Source of the DNA: Fusarium oxysporum f. sp. lycopersici 4287
Taxonomy: Eukaryota > Ascomycota > Sordariomycetes > Hypocreales > Nectriaceae
Assembly (NCBI RefSeq): GCF_000149955.1
Contig: NC_030992.1
Span: forward strand, 734,987-798,986
DNA length: 64,000 bases
Direction of reading: 5' to 3'
The position numbers and the translations under genes are program-made. Below the pieces are notes generated by a model. That model saw only the letters and a program-made list of their open reading frames with translations. It did not search any database and had not been told where the DNA came from. This document shows, piece by piece, positions 35,673 to 48,650 of the stretch. Within the stretch, counting starts at the first letter, position 1. The number at the start of each line of letters is the position of its first letter.

Positions 35673-38559
35673 CTTGACGACCAGATGAAGAGCGCGTGAA
35701 GGAAGGCGGAAGACGCGTGAGGGTGAACTACACAGACAGGAGATGAGAGAGTGGAGATGAAGGAAAGGTGGAAGAGATACTTACCGTCGGTTCAAAAAGG
35801 GAAGAGTTCAAGATCTCTCGTGCCTTGAGTGCGGTGGAGTGGAGAAGGAAGGAGGGAAGAGAGAGGAAGGGGGAGGAGAAAAGGCCTAAGTGAAGTGCCT
35901 CAGTTGCGTGCCCTAAAGGTCAGGCAGCCGTGAGCGTGAATTCAAAACAAAAGAACGAAGAGGAAGGAGAGAGAAGGCGCTAGTGTGAGTGCAGGCACTG
36001 AGGAGACAACTGCTGTAGTTCACAGAAGTTATAGTGGATAATAGGGGCTATCCGGTGACTCGAGGCCTGAACGTACTGAAGTAGAGATGAAGTTGGGACG
36101 AAACGGTTTAGCGAGGGGGATGTGAGCGAAATTTGAGTGTCTATATGCCTTAGATGTGAAAGTGAGGATGCAAACCAGAAAGACGAAGCAGTGATGCAGC
36201 TCCTGAGTAACTCCTTATTTGCTCTTGATATTTTGGTACCATGAGATTCATATGGAGCTCAAATGCTTGATTCGAGTACTATTCTAAACCCACCTGATAA
36301 CCAAGGTTACTCGGTAGGTATTGCATATCGTGAAAGTGATGTTTGTTTGATAGTGTCTGTGTGCATTGGGGATTGATGGCAATCTGATATGTGCATCTAA
36401 TTAGGCCTATATACTCTCCAGCTCCATGCCTAACTACCCCAATAAAATCAAAAACAGATACCACATATGTATACCACGAAGATCAATGATTCGCATTTAT
36501 CATGACCACATTTGCTGTGACGACTGCTGAGTGTAACTGGTGGTTGCCTTTGAAATTCTAGAAGGACAATGGATGTTTTCCACTTTTGATTGCCCTATGT
36601 GCATTACCAAAGCAAGATCCCGAAACCAGGGATCTCAACCCCACTTCCACGGGGGTGGAAAAGGCATCCAGTGAAAGAAATTTCTTTGTGTGTTAGCAAA
36701 CACTGCATGGTGACACTCGACGACTTTTCGCCCTTTGCTTTTACTACGACAACAAAACCACGCCTGCTATCCAAAAAGATCATGTTTCTACGAAGACCGA
36801 CAGAAATCTTCAAGATTCACCGCTGGTAGTGTTGTTGTATGAGAGCCTCCCTACAAGCGCGGAAGATTTCCTTTTGTCGTTGGTTTTCGACATCCTTCTT
36901 AGAGCCAAATGCATAAAAAGCAAGTCAACTCAGCTCAGATAGACCTTTGATACAGGGCTAATGGTATAGATAGCCGAGAAGCCTGTCGCCGGCGATCGTT
37001 GCTTCTTTCTATCGACCAAGTACGGAGCCTCTGACCACGAGACACCTGCGCTGCAACATCTCAGTGATACAACTCCATTTGTATGCAGCGCTCAGATAGT
37101 TAGAGCTTGGCTCGGGGCCAGGAACACTTTTGCTTCCCAGTGTGCGGTTTAAAAGATTCGCGATCAATGTCCACAACTTCCCCGAAGCCAAGCAAACAAC
37201 ATGCAAATTGAAAGATTTGACATTCATCTGATCAAAGGCTCAGACCTTGGCGCAATGACAAGCCCGGCCAAGTCAACAGGCAACAGAATTAAAGATTGGG
37301 TCTTCTCCATACCAAGAAGTTCTTGTGGAATGTGCCTTGCACTTTGGGGTAAATTGGGTCGGGTCCACATATCTCAGCTACTGGTCAGCCAGTCCCAGTA
37401 TTCGATGATCGATTCAGTTTATTTGGACCACAACGGGTGATCCGAGTGGTACACAGGTCACCAAGTATGAGAAGTTGAGCAGCCAAGTTGCCAATGCTTG
37501 GTAGCTCCGAGGTATGTAGTCAATCTCAACGCCGCCAATCAAGCTCACCAAGAACTTAGCGGAGGTCAAGATAAGCTTGTCCTTAGCAAACCACCAACGC
37601 TGGCCATATCTGGCTCAAATCCACGTGCTCAATATCCGGGGTAAGCGAAAAACACCCAAACCTCACAGTCATCAACAAAAACTTGCTCTTGGGACGATTC
37701 AAGAATTGACGTCAAGTGCAATGTTTGGCCGACAGACTGTGACGCACGCCCAGACTAGCGCCAAGTCACCCTTGTCGTGGGAGGGTCGCCCATTTAAGCT
37801 TAATCGAGACGGCTTACCGGGGTCCTTACGCCGATGATCGTTCTTGGGGGAGACATAACGGGCTTGGCAGACGATTTAACGTCGGCGGCTTGGAGCAGGT
37901 TTGTGTGAGACTCTTTTGGCTTCATTTTTGAGTTTGCGGAGGATAACCGCTGATTGACTTCGGGCAGAACTCAATCGACAATTCTCCGACTCTGTGTCAC
38001 GGTAACGATACGGACGAGAGCACCCCTGCTTGTAAAAGAACAACAAATCTGATACAATGAAGCGGCCTTAATTGGAGAAACCACGACGTGAAAATAGGCA
38101 TGCCGTCAGATTGTAACTTCAACTCCCGTTACATCCAACGCGTCATCATCACCCAGTCTCCCCTTGAAGGATTCGAGAGGCAGCAGCAAAGAGATATCTC
38201 ACTTCATCTCACCTCTTGGACAACGTCATAAAATGGGCTGCCGAGACAGGGATACACCGAGCTTTGAGCCGCACACAGCCAAAGAACCCGACGATCATCT
38301 TGGCAGCCTCCACTCCTCCATCCTCAAACTTCTTTGAACGTTTGCTCATCGTGTGGAGTAAGTCGTCTCGAATCCTTTCCAAAGAGCCATATAATAATTG
38401 GGCCGTCCCCAGCTTCTGCGACTCTATTGCATCCAAAGTATTCTCTTGACAGAATCCGGGGCCCCAACTTCTCCCCAGACTCAGTTGCCAGTGACATTAT
38501 CACCCTCTTGAGTGGCCTGCTTCTCATCTGCTGTCTTGCTTCTTCTAGACAAGCACACG
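35673..38559. other. Long intergenic region
   Basis: About 2.9 kb without a supported gene. 35700-36000 is GA-rich on the plus strand and belongs to the promoter/5' UTR of the gene at 34582-35672. 38000-38559 is the promoter side of the sugar porter, with a possible 5'-UTR splice acceptor (cttcttctag) at about 38548. Open frames at 36590-36829, 37201-37440 and 37577-37837 have no recognisable content. Confidence 0.5.
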
Positions 38560-40749
38560 ATGCCTCTGCCAAGAGCCGACAGCGAGGCTCCGCCCGCCTA
38601 CGACACGGATCACATTGGCCCCAACAACGACAGCCACCGCAACTCCAGTAGCAATGGTACTTTTGTCAATGATAATGAGGGCGTTGGCTTCGGCCAGCGA
38701 AGAGTCTCCAAGGCAACTCTTCTACGCAACCCTCTGGCTGGCATGACTCGGGAAGAGGTCCTGGCTGACGTTGACGCTTTTGTCGAGTCCAAGGGCCTCA
38801 CCGAGCACCGCGAGGATTTCCGAAAGGGGGCTCTCGTTGCTCAAGTCAACAACACACCCGGTGGCTTTGAGAAAATCGAGATTCTTTCCGAAGATGAGAA
38901 GGCGACCTTGAGAAAGGAAGAGACTTCTCGATGGCATCAGCCTTTTGCCTTGTACTTTCTCTGTACCCTCTGCGCCGGATCTGCTATTGTTCAGGGCATG
39001 GATCAAACCACCGTAAACGGCGCGCAGGTATGTAAAACTGCTTTGTATGCCACTGGCGGGTGTATCTAACGATCATAGGAATTCTACTTTAAAGAATTCG
39101 ACATTACAAATGAATGGATGCAAGGTTTGACCAATGGTGCTCCTTACCTTTGCTCTGCCGTCATCGGTTGCTGGACCAGTCCGATTCTCAACAAGTATAC
39201 TGGCCGTCGAGGAACCATCTTCATCTCTTGCGCTATCTCCACAATCACTGGTTTCTGGATGGCTTGCACCACCTCGTAAGTCTTCTGAGCCTGTCCCGAG
39301 GCTTGGGATCTCGCTGACATCTGCCAGTCTTGGTAACTTCTTGGCTGCTCGTTTCATGCTTGGCTTTGCCGTTGGCGCCAAGTCTAGCACGACACCCGTC
39401 TACTCTGCCGAATCCACACCGAAGAACATTCGTGGAGCCCTAACTATGATGTGGCAGGTGAGAATACCCTCAATAGTGTTGAAGGTTCATAGTCTAATCA
39501 ACCTTCCAGATGTGGACTGCTTTCGGTATCGCCCTTGGCTTTATCGTATGCGTTGCTTTCCAAAATGTCACCATAATCGGCGGCCCGAACTCTCCATGGC
39601 GCTGGATGATGGCTTCAACCTCTATCCCTCCGCTGATTGTCATGCTTCAAGTGTACTTCTGCCCCGAATCTCCCCGCTGGTACATGGAACGCGGCCGATT
39701 TGACAAGGCTCTCCGATCCGTCAAGAAGCTTCGCTTCTCCCCTGTCCAAGCTACTCGTGATATGTACTACGCCTACAAGCTGCTCGAGATTGAGCGTGGT
39801 GAGCGAGAAGGCCGAAACCTGCTCAAGGAATTCTTCACTGTACGCCGTAACAGACGTGCTGCTCAGAGTGCCTGGTTCTGCATGGTAAGATATCTAACCC
39901 CAACATGAGCCCCAACCCTCTGATTTAGAATTTTGCTAATATTGTCGAAAGTTCATGCAACAATTCTGTGGCGTAAATGTGATCGCATATTACTCTACTT
40001 CCATTTTCACCGATGCCAACTACAGCCTTTCTGAAGCCCTCCTCGTCTCCATGGGTGGCGGCATCATCAACTTCCTCTTCGCCATCCCTGCAATTTACAC
40101 CATTGATACCTTTGGACGCAGAAATCTCCTTCTGGTTACCTTCCCTCTCATGGCAGCATGCCTCTTCTTCACTGGTGGAGTATTCCAACTTAGCGACGAA
40201 CCTCGTGACCCCAAGATCGCCACCATTACTTTGGGCCTTTATCTCTTCATGGCGGTCTATTCTCCTGGTCTTGGACCTGTGCCTTTCACCTACAGCGCTG
40301 AGGCTTTCCCTCTCCATATCCGAGACATCGGTATGGCCTCCAGTACAGCTATCACCTGGGGCTTCAACTTCATCATCAGTCTCACCTGGCCAGCTCTACG
40401 AAGAGCCTTCTCTAATACTGGTGCCTTCAGCTGGTACGGTGCTTGGAATATTTTTGGTTGGATCTTCTGCTACTTCCTCCTTCCTGAGACTAAGAACTTG
40501 ACTCTTGAGGAACTTGACAACGTTTTTGGTGTCTCCAACAGAGAGCATGCTTCATACTACTGGAGAAAGCTGCCCTGGTACCTCAAGAAGTATATCCTGC
40601 GCAAGGATATTGCTCCTTTCCCTCCCCTGTATGAGTTTGCTGCCAATGACGGACATTATCCCCATGAGAAGCCTGATACGAGCCATATTGAGGGTAACAA
40701 CGCTGTCGGAGGCACTCAGGATAAGGAACTGTTCCCCGGGCCCCGATGA
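38560..40749 (+). CDS. MFS sugar/polyol porter
   Basis: Five exons, 38560-39027, 39079-39275, 39328-39457, 39510-39884 and 39952-40749, all phases matching, give 655 aa. A long hydrophilic N-terminal tail (about 150 aa) comes before TM1. Sugar-porter marks follow: GMDQTTVNGAQ, NKYTGRRGT, FAVGAKSSTTPVYSAES, CPESPRWYMERGR, QQFCGVNVIAYYS, DTFGRRNLLL and LPETKNLTLEEL. The long N-tail and EFYFKEFDI after TM1 resemble inositol/polyol-transporter-like members, but the substrate cannot be assigned. Expected at the plasma membrane with 12 segments. The last intron uses an AAG acceptor. Confidence 0.88.
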
Positions 40750-41375
40750 ACCACTTAATCATGAGGCGTCTGGATGAGGAGGAATGATATTTTGAATGAA
40801 CATTATGTATTAGTTATAAAGTAAATGCTTGGCATTTAGTCAAGAGTGGGTAGTGTCGTGGTTTTTAATGTACATTAGGAGTTAAGTGTATTTGTCTGGA
40901 GGAACAATATGAAGTAATGAACTTGATCATATGAGATGAAGGCCATGTTGCAGTACTAGAGTGATTATTTCATACGAAGTGTCGAAGTCAAGTCTCTTGA
41001 AAGGGGTCAATGTTTCAGAATTCAATACAAGCCACCACATACATCATAGGCTTGAATGCGCAGCTGAAGTGGTATCCAGCACCCAATGACGGGTTTTATA
41101 TCACAGCCTGATCAGTGTTGAGAGTGCGTGATTGGTTTGGAGAGCTGCATAAATCCACCTTGACACCACCTTCTACACCACTGCAGTAAGACGGGCTTGC
41201 ATTATGGCAAATGAAACAATGAGTTAGAGGACTTGAACAGCAGGGAGTTAAAAATAGCATGGACTAGAAGAGTGGTAATGGCTCTTTTGTATTAAATCAG
41301 GCTCTCGCACTTCTAGCTTCGGTATTTAATTCTCTATCTGTCCTCTACCTGCTGACCTGGAGCGAAAAGCTTCGT
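40750..41375. other. Intergenic region
   Basis: The 3' flank of the sugar porter and 5' flank of the next membrane protein. No gene or repeat recognised. Confidence 0.5.
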
Positions 41376-43661
41376 ATGGCTACTTCAATGAGACAATTGT
41401 TACTCAGTTGCGACACAGAGCGTGATACAGAGCAAGATTTACCAAGGGAGCCCTTATCGCAGAAAGGCTCAACTTGGCGAGGGATATTCGGCTACATACA
41501 ATCAGGCGAATCATCAGTAACCAAGGCATTCAAAGACGCCTTTTATGATCTGACCTCCTTTGGAAAACCTCACAAAAATGATCGACGATTCGAATTGAGT
41601 CTCATCCGACAGGTTCTATGGGTCGGTTCCTGGAACTTATCTGTCCTCGGCTTGCTCATCTATTTATGTCTGTTGCCACTGGACTTCAGCGACGAAGAAA
41701 GCCCCTGCCAGCCAGATGGAGAGTTTCGGTTCGGTGAGATAGATCGGCGTGGTAGTTTTGATTGGTGGGCGCCTAGGGGATTCTTTTAGATTACGCTTGG
41801 CTTTGGTCGACTTAGTTTTGGGACCGCAAAACTTATTGACGTTATATGGGACTTGGTAAGTGCCCGCGGCGAAGGCTAGACCTGATGATTATGCGATTAA
41901 CATAGAGTTATAGGTTGTTGGTCGAGGGGGCCAAACACTCATGGCTCTCGTATCATGGCGAGTGTTTGTCGAATATCTCCAACTCTCTCTTATTACAAAG
42001 CCGGCGGCTTATAGCACAGTGTGGCTTATCAGGTTCCAGAAAGACAACTCCGCGCTCGCAAGCTGGAAACTGGCCTCTGGCTTCTTCAAGGTTGGCCTCG
42101 CATCCAAAAAGGTCATGTGCTTCATGATTTGGACAGCATTACTCATTCTTGCTTTCCCGACATTTGCCAGTTCAGTGACCGGTTATACGCCGTACAATAA
42201 GGCTTGCGTTAACGGCACTACTGGAAAACTCATCCAGTTTCCGGCAATCGCCCCTATCGCTTATGTGATACGAGATAGGGATAGAGTAGATGATCTTCAC
42301 AAGGACTATCCCGTGTTATGGAAAGGCAGTAAGGCGATTTACCAGGCACATAGTCAAGTACGCAAGCTTACAAGTTAGACTCAACAATGACTTCCAGGTC
42401 TTCTGCGGAGCTTTTTGACACGTGTGATGGGTGGGAAGACGTGAATAACACACAGGCTGACTGCCAGCTGCAGAGAGACGTCTCACAATGTATGCACCCA
42501 CAAGTCTGTTTGGTCAGGGTATTGAATATTGACTACTCGCTAGATGTTCAGCTCTATGGATTTGATGGAAAGGGTGGTCACGAAACAAAGCACGGCCAGA
42601 AAACCTATTTCCGTAACAAAACACTGGACTGGCCACCCCTCAACGTCAAGGCGTTCTATCTCCCCACCCCATTTTACTGGAACTGGACGGCCAACTTTAC
42701 CGGCATGGCCTCTTCAACCCCTCTTAACCCTTATCGAGACAGTTCAGAATTGACATTTCTGGTTGAGGATGAGGTATACAATGTGAAAGATGTCCAAGCT
42801 GAAGGAATATGTCAACCAATAAAGAGTGGAGTATGTTCATAGCATTGTGATCCCACCAAAAGCTGACACGCATAGGAGTCTGTCGAATATCAATGGGGCT
42901 TTTCTTTTCTTCAGTTATTCGTCATGACTGTTCTTCTTCATTCATGGAGTATTGGCCTTGTTGTGTTATGGACGACCGCACACTTGACGCTAAAACGAAA
43001 TAATATCGCAGCATCGCCTGAAGGCTGGAAGAGTCTTCTCAAAATGACGGACGGAATCAAAGAACAATTGATGTCTGCTGGCATGATTTGGGAAAACCTC
43101 AGTGACAAAGAACTGCAAGGCGAGATTCAGCTACTTCTCACAGGGGGGCCAGTCCCTATATCGTCGGAGGAATCTCATCCAGATAAACCCCTACCTCAAG
43201 GACATTTCAGTCTATGGCGATGGATGTGGAAGCACAAATTGCGTCTTCTAGAAGGTATCTTCTTTATTGTTTTCACTTGCCTGGAAAATACTCTTCGTTC
43301 TGATGGACTATACTACCACTTCGACAAAGGGGTTTTCTGTATGGTGGTCGTTTTGTACACCACTGCAAGCATGATCATCGCCTGTGCCCTTGGAGCGACA
43401 TATCGGCAGAGGCTACTAATCCTGTTGGCAAGCATTGTTTTATGCTTCCCCTTCTTGATGTACGATGCCACGGATCGCAATCTTATCTTGCCTGGGTTCT
43501 GTTTGGGAGCATGGCCTGCCTTTTTTCTTGGTTCTTCGCCCGGAAGTCGTGCTGTCTTATTTATCATTTCTGTTCTTTGTAATTACGTTGGTGTTCTTGA
43601 CTTCTTTATCTCTGCATTTAAAAGTCGGCGACCTTACTATTATCATTATCGAGAACAATAA
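41376..43661 (+). CDS. Fungal multi-pass membrane protein with an in-frame stop (possible pseudogene)
   Basis: Exons 41376-41855, 41914-42328, 42379-42830 and 42876-43661 would give 710 codons, but codon 138 (41787-41789) is TAG. Sequence on both sides is in one frame and looks conserved: FDWWAPRGFF before, ITLGFGRLSFGTAKLIDVI, then VVGRGGQTLMALVSWRVF across a phase-0 intron. There are about seven membrane segments: one near residue 95, one near 225, one at the start of exon 4, and a group at the C-terminus. Between them lies an extracytoplasmic loop with Asn-glycosylation sites. The DVVVGRGGQ-type block is familiar from uncharacterised fungal membrane proteins. A CAG-to-TAG change would explain the stop. 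An intron ending at that TAG fails on phase and lacks a branch site. Confidence 0.7.
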
Positions 43662-44179
43662 GTCAGCAGACTAGGAGGCAACATGGCTTCTCTTCCTACG
43701 CGTAGGAGGCTAGTTTCGAGAGTTTCGAAAGTCATTTACCGCCTCAGGATATCCTTACTAGCCTCTGATCCTTCTGAAGCTTAAACCCAACTCACCACGT
43801 TAAAAATACGGGAATAAGTCCCTGAACACGCTGTTTTGTAGAATGTTGAACTTCTATTGGCTTACTCAACGGTTTATCAAAAGTCAAGTGCGTCATTACC
43901 TGCACCTAAATCCAACGCCCATAAACTATCATGGTTGTTCATTGGCTTATTCGTTGCTTACTCATCCGTCTTCACCTCGCATCGAGTTCTGGGCCTAACA
44001 TCGTGGTATCGTGCTGTCTAGGGAGGCTGGCTAGTGGGACAAGGGTCTATAATCTGACAAACATGAGATATTCTGTTAAGAACTGCATTGAGGCGCAGCA
44101 TGAGATGTTTTATCTCTTTCCTTCCCCTCTTGCAGTACTTTCTCAGATATTTTGAGCCTCAAGCTGAGCTGTTGTTACG
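43662..44179. other. Intergenic region
   Basis: Separates two plus-strand membrane-protein genes. No supported gene; only short frames. Confidence 0.5.
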
Positions 44180-45054
44180 ATGCTTGGCCTTTTACCAGCT
44201 TGTGTTGCGGTTATAGCTTTTGCGGGCCATGTGCAGTGTAGTTCCGACTTCATTACACCCGAATTATCGAGTGCACCGTGGTCCGAGAATCAAGTTTATG
44301 AAGTTGACGACGAATTTGAAATCAAATGGGAAACCGATCATAAAGGCTGCAATCTCTTCCTATGGCAGGACTATCCGAAATTGGCGGTGGAATGGTACAG
44401 CAAATTGCTAGGTAAATATGATCGATATTCCTGTCTGGTCCCCAATTGGCTAACCAGAGTCAAGAAAACACAACTGAGACTTCGCACGTTTGGAACGCAA
44501 GTTCGAGCGGTTTCTCTCAAGAGTCTGAAGACATTGTCTTTCACTTTGCTCTGTACTCATCGGACAAGGATATCCCGCTCGCAAATTCCGGATCCTTCAA
44601 TATCTCAGGAACAAATTCTTCAAAGCTCAAAGCAACATCTGTATCAAATTCAATACCAGCTTCGACATTGTCTCAAGCACCAGAAACCTCGACGGGTTCA
44701 CCGGAGACAACACATCACTCAGCAACAAAGTCCGAAAATGACCCAGGATTATCGACGGCAGCATTGGTTGGAATTTCAGTTGGCGTCACAGTAGCGGGGC
44801 TTTTAATTTCTGGGGGCGTAGGCCTGTGTCTATGGAGACGCTTCACGCGTAAACGGACGACGGAGCGAGTGGATAGCATCGAGAAATCCGATTTTACAAA
44901 GGCTGAACTGGGCAATGCGCAGATATTACAAATAGGAAGTTCAGAGCTTGATAGCACGAGGGATGCAGCTGAGCTTTGGGATACGCAAAAGCCGGGAGAG
45001 CTAGGAGATGAGAACAAGATACGGACGATATACGGACTTCATGAGGCGCCGTAG
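44180..45054 (+). CDS. Type I membrane protein with signal peptide
   Basis: Exon 1 is 44180 to about 44411 and exon 2 ends at 45054. The protein has a signal peptide (MLGLLPACVAVIAFAGHVQC), then an ectodomain opening FITPELSSAPWSENQVYEVD, the pattern of a common fungal family with a small beta-sandwich and a LWQDYP motif. A Ser/Thr-rich stalk with N-glycosylation sites, one membrane helix (TAALVGISVGVTVAGLLISG), and a basic/acidic cytoplasmic tail follow. It is probably a cell-surface protein. The intron is problematic. The donor CTAG|GTAAAT is phase 1, while the only nearby AG acceptor is phase 0. Phase and homology would instead want a cut before CTAACCAG (giving LLANQSQ), where the bases are GG rather than AG. 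Confidence 0.65.
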
Positions 45055-45760
45055 TTACAATAGAGTACGACAAAATTGAACGAGGTTGATTGAAAGGTAT
45101 CTTTCTATGGTGTTTCCTTACTTTTACGGATCCTTATGTGCCGTAACATAAACCTAGTATGTCTCACAATGGCACAACGTTAGAAATCAATAGTTATTCC
45201 TGTTGAGTCTTTGCACTCTTGCCTGCCTAGGGTCTTAAAAGGTTTGTTTCAACTTTCTTTTTTTGTCTTTGGCAATGGTTTTGGCTTGATGTATCTGGTT
45301 GAGAAATCATTAGCTTGGTGTCCCAATCAATCATCTGGGCAAGACATGGCCACCAACATTAAATCATGTCAGTATTCCAAAAAGGCACAAAATGAACTTC
45401 AGGACATGCAACCTATGGAAAAATTAAGTCGTGGTATCATATGATCCGTACGATCAATCAGCCAATATTACTCGGTATGAAATGCACCGAATTCCCTCCA
45501 CTTTCCCGACCAAGGGTGCTTCAATTCAAGCCTCCAGACTTTTCCTCCTCCACAGATCCGAAAACAATCCCAGCTAATGCGGGGAGATCTGTCAATCGTC
45601 CGGGGCCCCAGATGCACCATGAGCTTAATTGGTATCGTGCCGGTTGAACCACGGCACTGGATCAGGAGATGGAACTAATTATCATCCTGTCCCTATAAGT
45701 AACTCCTGATACCAAGCTTGATCATGATGTTCACACTCAACATCATTGAGCTTCTCAAGA
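45055..45760. other. Intergenic region
   Basis: The 5' flank of the sugar porter at 45761. No gene supported. Confidence 0.5.
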
Positions 45761-47551
45761 ATGTCGAACATTGAACGAACTACGAGCAAGGCTGACTCCA
45801 TTGGAGTTGACCACAAGGAGACTATCCTAGCTGTTGAGGTTGCGGAGGAGAACAACACAACTGTTTGGAAGCTCCTGAGAGAGAATGTTCGTGTCATCAT
45901 TTTCACTTGGTTCGCGAACTGTGGTGCATTCCTCTTCGGATATGATGTCCTCGTCCAAGGAGCCATCAATGCCCTCCCTATGTTCTCGTAAGTTGAAAAC
46001 CTCCAAACCCATATCTGATACAAATGGCTGACCAGGCAGAATCACCTTTGGTTCTCCCTTTGGCGAGACCTTCATCCTTCCAGCCTTGTGGCAAGGTCTT
46101 TGGCAGGCTTTTAGCGCAATGGGAATCATGGCTGGCGCAGCAAGCAATGGCTTCCTTCAGGATCGGTTCGGTCGAAAGATCATGTTTGGAGTTGGAGGTC
46201 TCATCTCTGCCGTTGGTAAGTCGAGATAGGAAAGCTTTAAATATTGATCCAGTCTAACTTGGGCTTTTCCAGGAACTGCAATTACCTTTGTGTCCGGCAA
46301 TCCCGAGACGGTCGAACAAAGACGTGGTGTTCTCTTGGTTGGAAAGTTCTTCATTGGCCTGGCTATGGGTATTAGCATGTCGACATGCCAAACATACGTA
46401 TCTGAGATTTCACCACCCAAGCTTCGAACTATACTTCTCGGCTTTTATCCCTTCATGATCGTGAGTACTACTATCTACCGACATACAGATGACGCTAACA
46501 AAACGTTACTAGACTGTTGGTCAGATGATTGCCATTACGGTCGTGTTCAAGGAGGTCGCTACTATGACACACTGGGCTTTCAAGATCCCTTTCGCTTCTC
46601 AGTGGGCCTTCTCCGCCTACTCCGTCATCGCAGCCCTAGTCGTCCCCGAAAGCCCTGTATACCTCGCCGGTAAGAACAAAATAGACCAAGCTAGAAAGGC
46701 TTTGACTACACTCGGTTGCGGAAATATCGACGAACGAATATCGATCATCGAAGCTACAATTCAACAAGAACAGAGAATGAATACAGAGCAGCCTTCGTTC
46801 TCGGAGTGCTTCAAGGGTACCAACTTGCGAAGAACTCGTATTGTTGCTCTGCTCAACACTCTCCAGCAGTTTATGGGAATAACTCTGGTCTCGAACTCTA
46901 CCTACTTCTTCATCATGGCTGGCATGACCCCGACTTTCTCGCTCACTCTCAACCAGATCGGCGTTGGGTTGAGTATGGTATGTACCCTTGTCTCTTGGGT
47001 TATCATGTCCAAGGTTGGCCGAAGGTTTGCTATCCTCGCAAGCTTTCTTGTTGCTGGAGCCATCTTTATTGGTATGGGCGTTGCTGGCTTCTGGCCCCAG
47101 AACCAAACAGCATTGAGGTGGGTTGCCCCAAACTACTTTACCACCGTTTTATACTAACAACTGCTATAGATTCATCGGCGTATCTCTTCTTCTAGCTGCT
47201 TGCACCGGTAACTTGGGCACAGGATCAGCATATCCCATCGTGGCAGCCGAAGTCCCTTCAACCGTCCTTCGAGCCAAGACTCTTGGTATTGGTTTCTTCG
47301 TCAACGCTTTCATGACCTGGGCTTTCGCTCTTTGTGTTCCGTACATGTTCAATGCTGATCAGGGTAACCTGGGAGGCAAGATTGGTTTCGTCTTCTTTGG
47401 CTTCTGCGTCATTGGATTCGTTCTTACCTGGATCGAAATCCCCGAGACCAAGAACATTACTTATGCCCAGATCGATTATCTCTTCCAGACTAAGACTCCG
47501 GCGCCAAAGTTCAAAGAAAGGTCTACTACTGCTATTACTGAGGAGGCATAA
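45761..47551 (+). CDS. MFS sugar porter (alpha-glucoside/maltose-like)
   Basis: Five exons, 45761-45987, 46040-46215, 46273-46460, 46513-47117 and 47170-47551, in consistent phase, give 525 aa. Typical features: FANCGAFLFGYDVLVQGAI in TM1, QDRFGRKIMFG, GISMSTCQTYVSEISPPKLR, VPESPVYLAGKNK, LQQFMGITLVSNSTYFF, AAEVPSTVLRAKTLG and IEIPETKNITYAQIDYLFQ. It resembles the fungal alpha-glucoside/maltose permease branch, though uptake of other glycosides is as likely. It lies 1.1 kb upstream of the GH78 rhamnosidase on the same strand, so it is a candidate for importing rhamnosides. Confidence 0.87.
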
Positions 47552-48650
47552 TGTTTCAAATTCAACGACCTTAGCAAGGATAGGGAACTTTGAGTGTTAA
47601 TAGTGCTGATTGATATCTCTGGTGATTTTACACACAGGGTTGCTGCCTTGTTCCATATCGATATGGGGTTCATGATAGCCTGCGTTGATAGCCAAATTCG
47701 AATCAAGCATATTCTACAGATGCGCTGATGGTTGTTGTGAAGCGATGTTCCAAGCTTTTAGTCATCGTTGAAGAATGGTTGCTTGAGTTCGGGTAGATGT
47801 AAGAAGTATTTGTCTAATGCAACGTGCATGGCTAGCCCAATCTCTTCGAGAAAGTATCGACATACTCTGGTTTGGATCTGGCCACAAAACAGAATGGATT
47901 CTTCTCAACCCCAAGTAAAGTTGGATGTAAAATGAATATTTGGAAGAGCTAGAAGCTAACTGTCTAAGGAGGTAAGAAAACTTAGGACCTTCATCCTAAC
48001 TAATAAAAAGATTTTAGGTAAGTTTAGTATATCTTAGACCTTTAGACCACTTAATTTTGACACTCTAGGTTAATTTCAGTTATCTTCTTGTTTCCCTGGG
48101 AGCCTCTTGCAACGGTATGGGTCATTGTGTTTTGTATTCTACAAAATCGTCCTAGATTTCATTATGTCGAGCCAATGCATAATTCCGTTACGTAGTGAGA
48201 CCCATGTATCATCTACGTAGACTCGTGTATGAGACTCACGAAGCTATAATGAACCGACTTTTACCCATACATTCACCCGCTAGGGATCAAAGTCGATCAT
48301 CAGACCACTAGATCCTTCATAGCTCGGAGCTGTCGATGCACTCATCAAACTCTAGACCGCTCCAGATCGGTCCCCAACTCCAAAATTGGAAATAATTTCA
48401 CCTGAGGGGTACATGATGAAGCGAAGTTCAGCCGTAAACCGCACCTAGCGGAACGTCTCCTCATCGGGATGTGGAGGAAGCCAAGTCTAGCCAAGAGCCT
48501 CATCGGTTGTCATTGACCCGACGTTAACAAATGACCGAAAGCTGGAGCTGGCGATGATATCGTATCATTACAAAAGCTCTCATCTCGTGAAACTACAATG
48601 AGCTGACTGACGCCTTGTCAGGGTTGTCTTCCATTCCAGCCACCATTACA
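47552..48650. other. AT-rich intergenic region upstream of GH78
   Basis: The stretch at 47950-48080 is notably AT-rich with short TTAGACCTTTAG-like repeats and could be an old mobile-element scar, but I see no clean inverted ends. 48400-48650 should hold the rhamnosidase promoter. Confidence 0.4.

Noticed and set aside
34914..35699. 261-codon open frame on the plus strand
   Set aside because: Antisense to the spliced gene at 34582-35672, with no domain. The minus-strand gene has a good intron and folded ends.
41727..41789. An intron ending at the TAG of the membrane protein
   Set aside because: Candidate donors (GGTGAG, CGGTTC) give the wrong phase and there is no branch site before the acceptor.
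47950..48080. AT-rich patch as a transposable element
   Set aside because: No terminal inverted repeats, target duplication or coding remnant could be seen.
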